A DNA stretch of 64,000 bases from UBA3495 sp964629875. GTDB taxonomy: Bacteria > Chloroflexota > Dehalococcoidia > Lucifugimonadales > UBA3495. Made by a program: the position numbers and the translations under genes. The notes under the pieces were generated by a model. The model was given only the letters and a program-made list of their open reading frames with translations, did no database searches and was not told where the DNA came from. Below, in pieces: positions 52,749 through 61,965 of this stretch (the stretch's first letter is position 1; each line of letters begins with the position of its first letter). The stretch spans positions 1 through 64,000 of the forward strand of contig CAZVRK010000001.1 of NCBI GenBank assembly GCA_964629875.1, read 5' to 3'.

Positions 52749-54467
52749 TCATTCTTCTATACCGACGGTAGCTATCCCATAGGTACCGTAGAAGAAATTC
52801 CCGTAGTGTGTTGTTCCTCCAGAGATAAACAAGAGGTATTGATCAGGGCTTTCCAGGGCAGGTATGGTCGCACCGGGAATGTCTGACAGTCCCTGTAACT
52901 CTGGATGATTGAGCCATTTCCCGTGCTCATCGGTTGGAATGGGACCGCCATTAAGTACTGACTCCATGGTTACTTGGCAGTGTTGGTGTAGCCATTCTTG
53001 GGTCGCACGTTTTCCTATCCCAGCCTCGTTAAGAATGACCGCTCTGGATGGGCTCAATATAATCGGATGGTATGGCCCTGGATAAGAGATACGCTCATTA
53101 GTATGACCAATTTGAGCAGACGATTGGCCGCGCACGTAGCTACCGTTTCCTGCTCCGGGATAGAACATCATAGAAGCTATGTTGGAAAGGGTCTCTTGGT
53201 CATTCTTGGATCTTGCGTCTAGGATATCTGCTGGGCCAGTTACCGTGACTACTGTAACAGCGCTGTCATCGCGAGCGTAACCCAAGTCCACGTGATATGG
53301 ATCCCACGGGCTAACCTCCTCGTTTTCTGCGATGCACATACCGAATTTTGTGGGTAACCCAATGAAATTTGGATCGCCCGTGCCAGCTTTACAATACCCG
53401 ATATTGATCAAGCACAAACGGAGCGCGCGCCCGATAGACGTGTTAGCCGCGTTAACTACTCCCGGTCCCATCGCGGACGTTCCACAATTTATGCCGGCCC
53501 TGTGTGCGATTGGCCCATTGACCAGGATTAGAGGCGCTTCTGTGTGGCCGGATACTTGCATGTCTCTATGATTGCTTTGGGGTTGTGCTAGACAATCTAT
53601 GGCGGCTAATAGGACAGGGAACTGTGCTGGTTTACAACCTGCCATCACTGCGTTTATAGCGATCTTTTCTACAGTGGCTATGCCAAACCCTGGCTCCATG
53701 ATCATCAACACATCTTGAGGTGCACGTTTCGTGCCTTTTAGCATGGCTTCTACTAGTTCGGGTGTTGGGGGAATTACCGGTATCCCATCGCTCCAATCTC
53801 GCTCTGCAAGAAAGTCGTTGACTGCATTGAGTCCAGAAGCTGTGGAATCCATTTGGATAGTGAATACTTCTGTGGGAGAATTCTCAGTCGCAAGTTGGTG
53901 CAGCGGTGGCAAAGAAGGGTTGGTTGTTAATCCGGCTATGATTTCATCTATCTGTCCATCAACCATCTGATGGATGTACGGTGGTTGCTGTCCAGTCGTT
54001 GCATGTGGGATAGTCACAAATGCTGTGTTCGGTTGTCCCCAACCGTCGACGCACGACTGCCATGCGCGAGCGAAACTTTTTGCAGCTATACCGACAGCTG
54101 GTATTCCGGCCTTTTCTATGGCTACCATGTCATGGGCAAGCCATGACGTACAACCGCCTCAATGCGCTGTGGCTCCGATCATGGCGTCAACTTCAGTGGC
54201 AATTTGGGCCGCTTCTTCGTCATCTATGTGGACTCCTCTGCTCAAGACAGGGCGTCCTTCCCTTACTGGTCCTCCGTATCGTTCGAATTTTACGTTTGGA
54301 AAGCGGTCCGATATCAATTTCGCTGCTCGGTCTACGGCGACGTCCGCTCCTCCTGTCATATTGTTATAGAGACCAATTGTTTTACCGTCTATAGTATCCA
54401 AGCGTTTTGCTTGCGGGACTTTGAAATCGACTCTATTAGCAGCCGGAGACAATATAGTGAGTTTCAT
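52749..54467 (-). CDS. UGSC-family selenoprotein (Sec in UGGC)
   Basis: A 572-residue frame interrupted once by TGA at 54159-54161 (minus strand, residue 103). The sequence around it reads MIGATAH-U-GGCTSWLAHDMVA, the UGSC motif with Gly for Ser; Cys106 completes the redox pair. The N-terminal 170 residues match the UGSC domain (TIGLYNNMTGGADVA). The larger C-terminal part (SGHTEAPLILVNGPIAHRAG, NIGYCKAGTGDPNF, YPGAGNGSYV) is a second conserved domain of unknown function. ATG 54467 has GGAG six bases upstream. A seven-pair hairpin follows the TGA. Family members are known from marine metagenomes; the reaction is not established. Confidence 0.88.
54129..54147 (-). promoter_or_regulatory. Candidate SECIS hairpin of the UGSC gene
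   Basis: Perfect seven-pair stem GTCATGG/CCATGAC with loop CTTGC, starting 11 bases after the TGA on the minus strand; 18 bases from TGA to loop. The loop opens C-T, so the G position fits only if the top pair opens. Confidence 0.55.
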
Positions 54468-54659
54468 CTTGGACTCCATATAAAGATAGTATGTTCGCAA
54501 CCTGTGCTGGAGTATTTGTACCATGAGGATAGTCGGGTAACGAAATGCAGTCAAGTTCACATAATCGGAGTCCTCGATATATAATTGAGATAGCAATTTG
54601 TAGGATAAAGGCTAGTATCGGGATTATTTAAATCGCATCAAACCATATGGAGTTTAGAA

Positions 54660-55265
54660 ATGTCGGATAAAATAATGTTTGATCCCAAACCTTTTGAATT
54701 AACAGGCAAAATCGCACGGTTGGTTCCGTTAACGTTCGAACATACCGAAGGGGTTCTGGAGGCAGGTGATGATGATGCTATCTGGACTTATCTAGGGAAT
54801 AATCGGCCGAGCAATTTGTTTGAATCAGAACAGTGGATTGCTAATCGACTGAAGGACCAGGCATCTGGGAGTAGACTTGTCTGCGCTGTAATGTCAATGA
54901 GTGATGGAAAGTTCGCGGGCTCATCAGGATACTCTCATATCAATCGTCAACATAGAACACTGGATATTGCTACATGGTATGGCACTAGATATCAACGCAC
55001 TGGTATGAACACCGAATGTAAGTACATGCTCCTTAAGTATGCTTTTGAGGTGCTTGGCGCTCACAGAGTAGGTCTGACTGTTGATGTCCTGAATATGAAG
55101 TCTAGGAAGGCGGTTGAGCGATTGGGTGCGATACAGGAGGGAATTATAAGAAAAGAACGTATTCGGAAGGATGGCTCTCATAGAGATACCGTGTTATTTG
55201 GGTTCGTCGACGATGATTGGCCCGAAGTGAAGTCCAATCTAGAAGCGTTGATGGAAAAATATTAG
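54660..55265 (+). CDS. GNAT family N-acetyltransferase (RimJ/RimL type)
   Basis: A 201-residue GNAT acetyltransferase. It has the RimJ/RimL layout: ARLVPLTFEHTEGVLEAG, the acetyl-CoA strand and loop RTLDIATWYGTRYQRTGMNTECKYMLLKYAFE, HRVGLTVDVLNMKSRKAVERLGAIQEGIIRKE, and a final RDTVLFGFVDDDWPEV. It acetylates an amino group on a protein, antibiotic or small amine; the substrate is unknown. It stands between the UGSC gene (divergent) and the rhodanese selenoprotein. Confidence 0.92.
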   Translation: MSDKIMFDPKPFELTGKIARLVPLTFEHTEGVLEAGDDDAIWTYLGNNRPSNLFESEQWIANRLKDQASGSRLVCAVMSMSDGKFAGSSGYSHINRQHRTLDIATWYGTRYQRTGMNTECKYMLLKYAFEVLGAHRVGLTVDVLNMKSRKAVERLGAIQEGIIRKERIRKDGSHRDTVLFGFVDDDWPEVKSNLEALMEKY

Positions 55266-55381
55266 GCGACACTGGGAATTGACAGTAGAAAACGGGAAGG
55301 AATATGCTCAGGTTGTACCTGATGAGTATTGTCACGTAAGTGCACTGGTGGTGTAATCCTGATCAACATTGGAGGATGATA

Positions 55382-55753
55382 ATGGAGAACATTGGAAGCA
55401 AGTTAGTAGAGTTGGCACAGCTAACTGTGTCGGAAATCTCAGCTAAGGAGACTTATGATAGAAGAGAATCTGGAGAAGGCGTCATAATTCTGGACATTCG
55501 GGAGCCGGATGAAACTGAGAAAGGCTATATAGAAGGGGCTATGCTCCTACCACGGGGCCGTATAGAAGGTCGTATAGAGGAACTTATTCCAGATAAAAGC
55601 ACCTGTATAGTTGCGCATTGAATGGGCGCTGGGAGAGGTGCCCTGTCAGGGCACACACTGAAAGCTATGGGCTACACCAACGTCTTTTATATGAACCCAG
55701 GATTCAATGGTTGGAAGGAAGCGAACCTGCCAATCGTAATCCCTGAAGGATAA
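55382..55753 (+). CDS. Single-domain rhodanese, predicted selenoprotein
   Basis: A 123-residue rhodanese domain with one in-frame TGA at 55619-55621 (residue 80). The fold is complete: ISAKETYDRRESGEGVIILDIREPDE, GYIEGAMLLPRGRIEG, IPDKSTCIVAH, TGA, MGAGRGALSGHTLKAMGYTNVFYMNPGFNGW. TGA takes the place of the active-site Cys, just before the persulfide loop (UMGAGRGA). The start ATG 55382 has GGAGG six bases upstream. A stable hairpin with a GTC loop follows. It probably moves sulfur or selenium as a perselenide, or acts on oxidised thiols. Confidence 0.87.
55640..55652 (+). promoter_or_regulatory. Candidate SECIS hairpin of the rhodanese gene
   Basis: Perfect stem GCCCT/AGGGC around loop GTC, with the loop 23 bases after the TGA and G first in the loop. 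An alternative lower stem is GGGCGC/GTGCCC just after the TGA. Confidence 0.6.
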
Positions 55754-55766
55754 ATCGCACCCCTTA

Positions 55767-58103
55767 TCAGTCAAATTGGGTTGATGTCTGCAGAATCTGG
55801 TGGTGTTTCGAATTGGAGATAATTTTCTGCCAATCATAGTACATAGGTACCATATCCAGATTCTGCCAGGCTGTGGATTGGTCGTAATAATGTGGACTTA
55901 CGGGATTTCCTGATGCGCCTAGTGGTATTGCCCATAGGGAATTATCCCAATCTGATAAATCATAAGCGTAACGGGCCACAGATAAACTGGTGACTTTCGC
56001 GGGGTTTGCAGGGGCGTAACTGCCGGCGAGCGGAGTATCTCCATCGCCACTAACGGACATTTTGGGTGGATTCAAAGTTTCCGCCATGTCTGGGTACAGA
56101 CTGCTTAAAGTGTGAGTAGCCTCAGCTTGATGGATGTTTCCCCATTTCCAGTTGTTTGGATCATCCCCCATGGTTTTCTTGAGGGTTTCGAGTGTTTTGG
56201 ATAGATTTCGTGATAGAACACTGGTCCACGTTTGCCCACTAGGAAGGAGATCTGTGTTGTTCTGATTAATGTGATCTGTTACTAGGGCCTTAAAGCGATT
56301 TAAAAATGTCACTCTACCTCGGTCTGTGGGGTCCCAGACGAGTTTATAGAGTGTGTCTCCTATATTATGCGTTAGTAGCTCTGCAATAATATTGTCTCGA
56401 AGAAAACTATAGATCGTAGGAGCTATAAAATCTTTGTCCATATTGCAATCCCACTGTCGGAGCGTTTCCACTGCTTTGTTCAGGTTAGGATTGCCGCCTA
56501 GATCTAGGTCACAAAGTTTTTCACGGAGTACTGAGGCCGGTATAGATTTTTTTTCCGAATGTATATTCTTCATATCATCTAATTTGTGGGATGAACTCTG
56601 GCCTAAATGATGGTTAATTCGTTCTATCCGATATCCAAGGACGAAATCTACAGAGATAAAGTATGGATACTCATCTCCGACCGGTTTATTATTTGCAGTT
56701 GATATAAAACCACACACTGGGTTTGTTTCCGATGGTAATTCATCAAAAGGTATTCTGCCGGTCCATTCGTAATGGGTATCCCATCCTGGTACTGGTATCA
56801 ACCCGTTTTGTTTTGGGCGTATAGGAATGTGGCCTCGGCAGAAATAACTAATGTTACCCTTTGTATCGGCCATGAGGAGATTGTTACAGGGATCTTCCCA
56901 TTTCTGCATTGATGATTTAAGTTCATGGACGTCTTCGGAGAGTAACATATGATGGAGTGATTCTGCCCATGTCGTGGGTCCATCAATGGCGGTATATTTT
57001 AGAGATAATCCAAATCCTTCTTCTGGTCCTCCGGATATTATAGGACCATGCTCAGTCTGCCAGAGGGTTATGGATTCGGGTTCAGTGTCACGAATGTTGA
57101 TTATTTCTTCCGACTTTGAAACCTCCTTCCAACCAGTATCGGTCCGGTATAGGTTTGAATGTTCATGGTCAAACTCTTCCAGGTAGATATCCTGATAGTC
57201 CGCAAAAGTATGGGTTACTGACCATGCAACGCTTGCATTATGACCGAAGTGAGGAAAGGCCGGAATTCCAGGGAAGGACAGTCCGATTACATTAAAATCG
57301 GGGCACATTATATGATTTTGATAATAAACATTGGGAGTATCGAGCGCTCTATGGGAATCACCGGCGAGGATAGGGAATCCTGTTTCAGTATGTGACCCAG
57401 AGATCACCCAGCTATTACTTCCTGAATCTGATTCATGGTTTGTATTTAACGCACTCATAGCCTTCTCTAAATCTTCTGCTAAAGTGTGTAATCCTGTCGA
57501 GTACCGTTGTCCCGGTGGGAGTATAAGGAAGTCTGATTCTCGGTATTGGGGAAACAAATCTGCTGTTTTGCTAGGGCCAATTTCCATTAGTAACTTGTAG
57601 CGCCAGAGTTTCGATTCAAATACCCCCATTAGAATATGTCGAATCTTGTAGATTATCAGGCCGTGCCACGGTTCCCATGTTTCCGGTTGAAAATTACACA
57701 AGTTATATTCAGGGGGTAGAGCTTTGGTTGTCTGTATAAATGCATTCACTCCGCTGGCATAGGCTTGAAAGATCGATTGTGTTTGTTTGTTCAGCTCGTT
57801 ATAGTCTTGTCTTGCACTATGGGTTAGGCCAAACTTACGTACCGTTTTATCTTGGTCTATGGCGGATATACCGACGACCTCAGCCCATCGGCCGGAACCT
57901 CGAAGTCGGTCGAACTCCATTTGCCAAAGGCGATCCTGTGCGGTTACGAAGCCTTGGCCAAAATAGGCGTCGGCAATGGACTCCGCACGTACATGTGGAA
58001 TTCCATACGAATCACGAAAGACTTCAACGGTACCCTCTAGCCCGGAGACTGAGATGACTCCGTCGAGTTCAGGGAGATTGGTATTTAGTTCTAGATGATC
58101 CAT
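55767..58103 (-). CDS. Penicillin acylase family amidohydrolase
   Basis: A 778-residue Ntn hydrolase of the penicillin amidase family. The alpha part begins VEVFRDSYGIPHVRAESIADAYFGQGFVTAQDRLWQM. The self-cleavage site is GSNSWVISG, so the beta chain should start at Ser229. FGHNASVAWSVTHTFADYQD and the C-terminal PLAGSYAPANPAK, RYAYDLSDWDNSLWAIPLGASGNPVS segment follow. ATG 58103 is preferred: GAGG lies upstream and it avoids overlap with the divergent TPP gene. No signal peptide is seen, unlike most periplasmic members. Possible substrates are N-acyl-homoserine lactones or other acyl amides. Confidence 0.9.
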   Translation of the reverse strand: MDHLELNTNLPELDGVISVSGLEGTVEVFRDSYGIPHVRAESIADAYFGQGFVTAQDRLWQMEFDRLRGSGRWAEVVGISAIDQDKTVRKFGLTHSARQDYNELNKQTQSIFQAYASGVNAFIQTTKALPPEYNLCNFQPETWEPWHGLIIYKIRHILMGVFESKLWRYKLLMEIGPSKTADLFPQYRESDFLILPPGQRYSTGLHTLAEDLEKAMSALNTNHESDSGSNSWVISGSHTETGFPILAGDSHRALDTPNVYYQNHIMCPDFNVIGLSFPGIPAFPHFGHNASVAWSVTHTFADYQDIYLEEFDHEHSNLYRTDTGWKEVSKSEEIINIRDTEPESITLWQTEHGPIISGGPEEGFGLSLKYTAIDGPTTWAESLHHMLLSEDVHELKSSMQKWEDPCNNLLMADTKGNISYFCRGHIPIRPKQNGLIPVPGWDTHYEWTGRIPFDELPSETNPVCGFISTANNKPVGDEYPYFISVDFVLGYRIERINHHLGQSSSHKLDDMKNIHSEKKSIPASVLREKLCDLDLGGNPNLNKAVETLRQWDCNMDKDFIAPTIYSFLRDNIIAELLTHNIGDTLYKLVWDPTDRGRVTFLNRFKALVTDHINQNNTDLLPSGQTWTSVLSRNLSKTLETLKKTMGDDPNNWKWGNIHQAEATHTLSSLYPDMAETLNPPKMSVSGDGDTPLAGSYAPANPAKVTSLSVARYAYDLSDWDNSLWAIPLGASGNPVSPHYYDQSTAWQNLDMVPMYYDWQKIISNSKHHQILQTSTQFD

Positions 58104-58239
58104 TAAACCTCGATCAGTTTTAGTGTAATAGTGCGTTTGGTATTTGTAGTGAATCATAACATCATGTGAGCGTTTATGGCCGTAATATCTCAGGAGTGGT
58201 AAAGTACACGAACTTCGATCAAATAGGTGGGAAAAAGTT

Positions 58240-59898
58240 ATGAGTATAGATGTTGCAACCGGTATCGTCCGTATATTGAAGCAAGAAGGAATAGAGTGGG
58301 TATCAACCTTTCCGGTTTGTCGAGTGAATAACGCATTGGGAAAGGAAGGGGTGCCGATGGTGATGATGCGGGATGATAGATATGCTGTCGCTCTAGCCGA
58401 TGCTTTCTCCAGGATCACTGCGGGACAGAGAATTGGAGTATGTACTTTTCAAGGGGGTGTGAACGCGGCCGGTATGCAGTATGCCTACGCCGGAATGGCG
58501 CAAGCATTTGAAGATGGTACTCCTGTCCTTTGTATTACCGATGGGGTTCCCATTGGAGGGTCCGAGAACAGTCAATATGATGTCGTTTCGGCCATGAAGA
58601 CCGTCTCTAAGTGGTTTGGCTACATCGATAAGCCTGAGCGTGTACCGGAATTCATGAGGAGAGCTTTCACTATGCTAAGAAGCGGGAGCCCAGGTCCTGT
58701 AATCTTAGCAGTACCTGATCCGATGGCTCTTTACGACGAATTGGCGGATCCTTATGTTCCTGTGAAAGGCTGGAAAACAGCACCAGATCCTAGTGATGTA
58801 AAAGCTGCGGTAGATGTAATTAGGCAAGCTCAATCACCGTTGATCTACGCCGGTGAAGGTGTGGTATATGGTCAAGCATCTGACGAATTGGTAGAGTTTG
58901 CAGAATTAGCCAACGCACCGGTGGTGAGCACTCTAAAGGGGAAAGGTGTTTTTCCTGAGAGTCATCCTTTGTTTGTTGGCGTACGAGGAGATCATGTCAC
59001 CAAATATCTAACGGAGAGTGACGTAATATTTGCAGTGGGTTCCAGTTTGTCGCCGGGGCGATTCAGCCACGGTATACCAAATGCTGTTTCGAAAACGTTT
59101 GTTCATTGCAATATAAATGAATTACACGTTAATAAGGCATATCCCACAGAGCACGCCGTTATCGGTGACAGCAAGTTTGTTCTAAAGGCGCTAATAGACG
59201 AAATTAAGTCCTCCGGAAACCCAATTGCAGACTCAGATAAGAGTAAAGTGCATGAAGAAGTAAAGTCAGCTAAGGATTCAGGTTTGGCACAGTACAACGA
59301 GGTAATGGTGTCAAATGAGACTCCAATCAACCCCTATCGTGTGTATGGCGACCTCATGAAGACTCTGGATCCCAAGAAGTCTTTTGTAACTCATGAATCC
59401 GGAAATACCAGGGACCAGCTCAGCACGGTTTATCAAACTGAAATCACTCGCGGGTTCCTAGGGTGGGGAAATGTGTCTACCCTAGGATTCGGGCTAGCTG
59501 GAGCATTGGCTTCGAAACTGGCACATCCAGATCGATCTGCTGTAGTCGTGACAGGCGAAGCTGGTCTTGGTTATATGTTAGGTAATTTGGAAGTGCCTCT
59601 ACGGGAGAAGTTGGGGATAACTGTAGTCCATATAAGCAATGGTGGGTTTGCTGGCTACGGGCCAGGATTTTGGGGGCCTGGCCACGATCCGTTCACGCAT
59701 TCCGTACTGGGATATGATGAAGTAGATATGTCGAAGGTTATAGGACAATTAGGATTCCATAGCGAGCGTATTGACGATCCTAATGAAATAATACCGGCGA
59801 TGAAGAGGGCACTGGAGGCAAATGAGTCAGGAAAGCCGGCATATATAGAATTCATATGTAGCCAATATCCGGTTTACGGTCAGTGGGTAGGGCGTTAA
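58240..59898 (+). CDS. Divergent TPP-dependent enzyme
   Basis: A 552-residue protein of the acetolactate synthase / decarboxylase fold: a PYR domain (about 1-170), a Rossmann-like middle domain (APVVSTLKGKGVFPESHPLFVG, FAVGSSLSPG) and a PP domain. Two hallmark positions differ. The catalytic Glu of the PYR domain is Asp46 (MMRDDRYAV), and the TPP motif GDG...NN is GEA...NG (VVTGEAGLGYMLGNLE, HISNGGFAG). The acid is kept in both cases, so TPP binding is likely but the chemistry may differ. A second TPP enzyme lies convergent to it. Confidence 0.85.
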   Translation: MSIDVATGIVRILKQEGIEWVSTFPVCRVNNALGKEGVPMVMMRDDRYAVALADAFSRITAGQRIGVCTFQGGVNAAGMQYAYAGMAQAFEDGTPVLCITDGVPIGGSENSQYDVVSAMKTVSKWFGYIDKPERVPEFMRRAFTMLRSGSPGPVILAVPDPMALYDELADPYVPVKGWKTAPDPSDVKAAVDVIRQAQSPLIYAGEGVVYGQASDELVEFAELANAPVVSTLKGKGVFPESHPLFVGVRGDHVTKYLTESDVIFAVGSSLSPGRFSHGIPNAVSKTFVHCNINELHVNKAYPTEHAVIGDSKFVLKALIDEIKSSGNPIADSDKSKVHEEVKSAKDSGLAQYNEVMVSNETPINPYRVYGDLMKTLDPKKSFVTHESGNTRDQLSTVYQTEITRGFLGWGNVSTLGFGLAGALASKLAHPDRSAVVVTGEAGLGYMLGNLEVPLREKLGITVVHISNGGFAGYGPGFWGPGHDPFTHSVLGYDEVDMSKVIGQLGFHSERIDDPNEIIPAMKRALEANESGKPAYIEFICSQYPVYGQWVGR

Positions 59899-59903
59899 TG
59901 TGA

Positions 59904-59939
59904 GAGTAAGCTGGTCCTTCGGAAAGGACCAGCTTACTC
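59904..59939. terminator. Bidirectional terminator between TPP genes
   Basis: A perfect 16-bp stem (59904-59919 with 59924-59939) closed by a CGGA tetraloop, UUCG-like. It lies a few bases after the stop of the first TPP gene and before that of the second. T runs are poor on both sides, so it may mainly block read-through and protect 3' ends. Confidence 0.7.
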
Positions 59940-59952
59940 GGTAATGGTGTTG

Positions 59953-61623
59953 CTATAAGGATCCGTCTATGATCATATCTAGGAGAGCTGGGCCTTGAAT
60001 AGCCAAAGCTCGCTCTAGGGCCGGTTTAATCTCCTCGGGGCGAGTGACTCGTTGACTGGGAACTCCCATGCTTTCGGCGATCGCGGCCATATCGAATGGT
60101 ACCCCAAAATCGGAATACAACAAATTTGCGCCCGATGTTTCCTCCAGTTTTAGAACGTCCTTTTGGTAGACGTTGAAATTAGCCTTTAATATACGGTACA
60201 TCCCATTATTACAGATTACAAAAATGCACGGGATCTTGTCATTGGCGGCTGTCCATAGTCCCTGGATGGTCATCATGGCACTGCCGTCTCCAATGATGCC
60301 AATGACTGGCCTATCAGGGTTAGCACATTGGGTCCCCATGGTGCAACCTATTCCACCGCCGATAGATTGGCCGCGATATCCTCTGATATCTCCTCGTTTC
60401 TGGGCGTTGAAATAGTGTCGTAATACCGTTCGACTACTAACGGAATCATCTACGATTATTGCGTTGTCTGGGACCGCGTCCGCTAGTTCAGACAGCATCC
60501 TAGCCGGAGTCATTGGTACATGATCCCATTTCGCCAGCATACTGTCATGAAACGATTCTCGTGACGCTTCAGATTCTGATGCCATGGCCGCTGTACGGGA
60601 TCGGTTTTCTTGTAGAGTAGATTCGGATAGCTGTGGTTTTATGCTTGTGATTAGAGCATCTAGTCCTTGCTTGCAGTTAGCAAGTATCGGGACATCTGTA
60701 GGCTCGGAACGGCCTGCCCTGCCTGGTACTGGATCTATATGGATTAGTTTTGTATCTGGTCCCAGTATGACATCTCCCCAGTAGAACAGTTCTTCAAAGG
60801 CATCCATACCGACTGCGATAACGAGATCCACTCGTTCAAGTATTGAACGTTGCTCGCCAACCCTTAAAGAGAGTGAGCCAAAAAATTGGGGATGAGTGGT
60901 AGGGAAAGAGACTTCAGCCCCCCGCGATTGATAGACAGGAATCCCTAGTAGTTCAGCTAGAGCCACGGCTGAGTCGATGGCGTCGTCATCTGACACCCGA
61001 TCTCCCACCATCAGAATTGTTCTGTTGGAGTTGACCACTAATTGTGTAGCAGCCTCTATACCCGCTGGGTCAGGTAAGGTATCTGCATATACCCTTTGGG
61101 ATGGTACTATGTTCATTTCGGCGATCCCCTCCAGTGCATTGGAGGTGAAGCCCACGTATACGGGGCCCTTCGGGTGTGTGTTTGCTTCGTTGAATGCGCG
61201 TCTTATGACACTAGGTATTTGATCAGGAGTACTTAGCTCGACTGCCCATTTGGTTACTGGTCGGACTAATTCAGCAAGATCGGTCTTCACTTCGTTTATT
61301 TTGCGCACATCATAGTTCGCTGAAGTTACAACCATTGGCGTTCCGGTATTGTAGGCATCTAGAATCAAGGCTATGCCATTAGCAAGGCCACTATCAACGT
61401 GGAGGCTTACAAACGAAGCCTTTCCCGTTGCACGAGCATATGATTCTCCCATTCCTACCGCAACGCTTTCTTGTAAGGCCAAGATATATTTGAATTCAGG
61501 ATAATCCCCCAGCATGTCTATGATGGGACCTTCGCTCGTACCTGGGTTGCCGAATATGTATTCGACTCCTTCTGCTTTAAGCATCTCTAGTAAGGCCTGT
61601 TTACCGGTCATTTGAGTAGTCAT
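59953..61623 (-). CDS. TPP-dependent decarboxylase, benzoylformate decarboxylase-like
   Basis: A 556-residue TPP enzyme. The PYR domain has FGNPGTSEGPIIDM and the catalytic Glu in ALQESVAVGMGESYARATGK; LHVDSGLANGIALILDAY holds the His seen in benzoylformate decarboxylase. The PP domain has the standard motif IGDGSAMMTIQGLWTAAN...NNGMYRI. It resembles mdlC products and other 2-keto acid decarboxylases, but the acid is unknown. It is not an acetolactate synthase by its active-site surroundings. Confidence 0.9.
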   Translation of the reverse strand: MTTQMTGKQALLEMLKAEGVEYIFGNPGTSEGPIIDMLGDYPEFKYILALQESVAVGMGESYARATGKASFVSLHVDSGLANGIALILDAYNTGTPMVVTSANYDVRKINEVKTDLAELVRPVTKWAVELSTPDQIPSVIRRAFNEANTHPKGPVYVGFTSNALEGIAEMNIVPSQRVYADTLPDPAGIEAATQLVVNSNRTILMVGDRVSDDDAIDSAVALAELLGIPVYQSRGAEVSFPTTHPQFFGSLSLRVGEQRSILERVDLVIAVGMDAFEELFYWGDVILGPDTKLIHIDPVPGRAGRSEPTDVPILANCKQGLDALITSIKPQLSESTLQENRSRTAAMASESEASRESFHDSMLAKWDHVPMTPARMLSELADAVPDNAIIVDDSVSSRTVLRHYFNAQKRGDIRGYRGQSIGGGIGCTMGTQCANPDRPVIGIIGDGSAMMTIQGLWTAANDKIPCIFVICNNGMYRILKANFNVYQKDVLKLEETSGANLLYSDFGVPFDMAAIAESMGVPSQRVTRPEEIKPALERALAIQGPALLDMIIDGSL

Positions 61624-61657
61624 TCTATGCCCCTATAAAAATAAGTTAGTGAAGTTG

Positions 61658-61924
61658 CTATTGTATGCGCTGTTTATATATATTTCGTACGGTAGTTTCC
61701 AGTTCATTGTCAATAAAGTCTAGGGATGGATTGATTTCCATACTCCAGTGCAGCATGTCATTAGTCGGATGTGAAAAAAGAAGAACATAGCTCTCGTATT
61801 CTGTTCCATCATCATACGGTTTGATACCAATCTGTTCGACTGTTACTTCTAGTTCAGGATCCATTAGAGCCAGAAAGGTTTCTACTCTTTGTTTGGCTAG
61901 CTCGTACCAATCCGTGGGAGTCAT
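61658..61924 (-). CDS. Small conserved-looking hypothetical protein
   Basis: An 88-residue protein with an excellent ribosome site (AGGAGG five bases before ATG 61924). It is acidic, with strands and one helix predicted (DWYELAKQRVETFLALMDPE; LLFSHPTNDMLHWSMEINPS). No signal, membrane segment or Cys is seen. It lies 35 bases upstream of the decarboxylase gene on the same strand, so it may be co-transcribed with it. I do not recognise the family. Confidence 0.7.
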   Translation of the reverse strand: MTPTDWYELAKQRVETFLALMDPELEVTVEQIGIKPYDDGTEYESYVLLFSHPTNDMLHWSMEINPSLDFIDNELETTVRNIYKQRIQ

Positions 61925-61965
61925 TTAGGCCTCCTATATGTCAGTAGTGTGCTTTTCGATCTTCA

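Noticed and set aside
54159..54467. Separate short protein upstream of a 459-residue protein
   Set aside because: The two frames join in phase at one TGA inside the UGSC motif, so they are one gene.
55382..55621. Truncated rhodanese pseudogene
   Set aside because: The domain continues in frame past the TGA with conserved residues and ends at a normal TAA.
58104..58418. N-terminal extension of the penicillin acylase
   Set aside because: It lies antisense to the divergent TPP gene and has no ribosome site or signal peptide.
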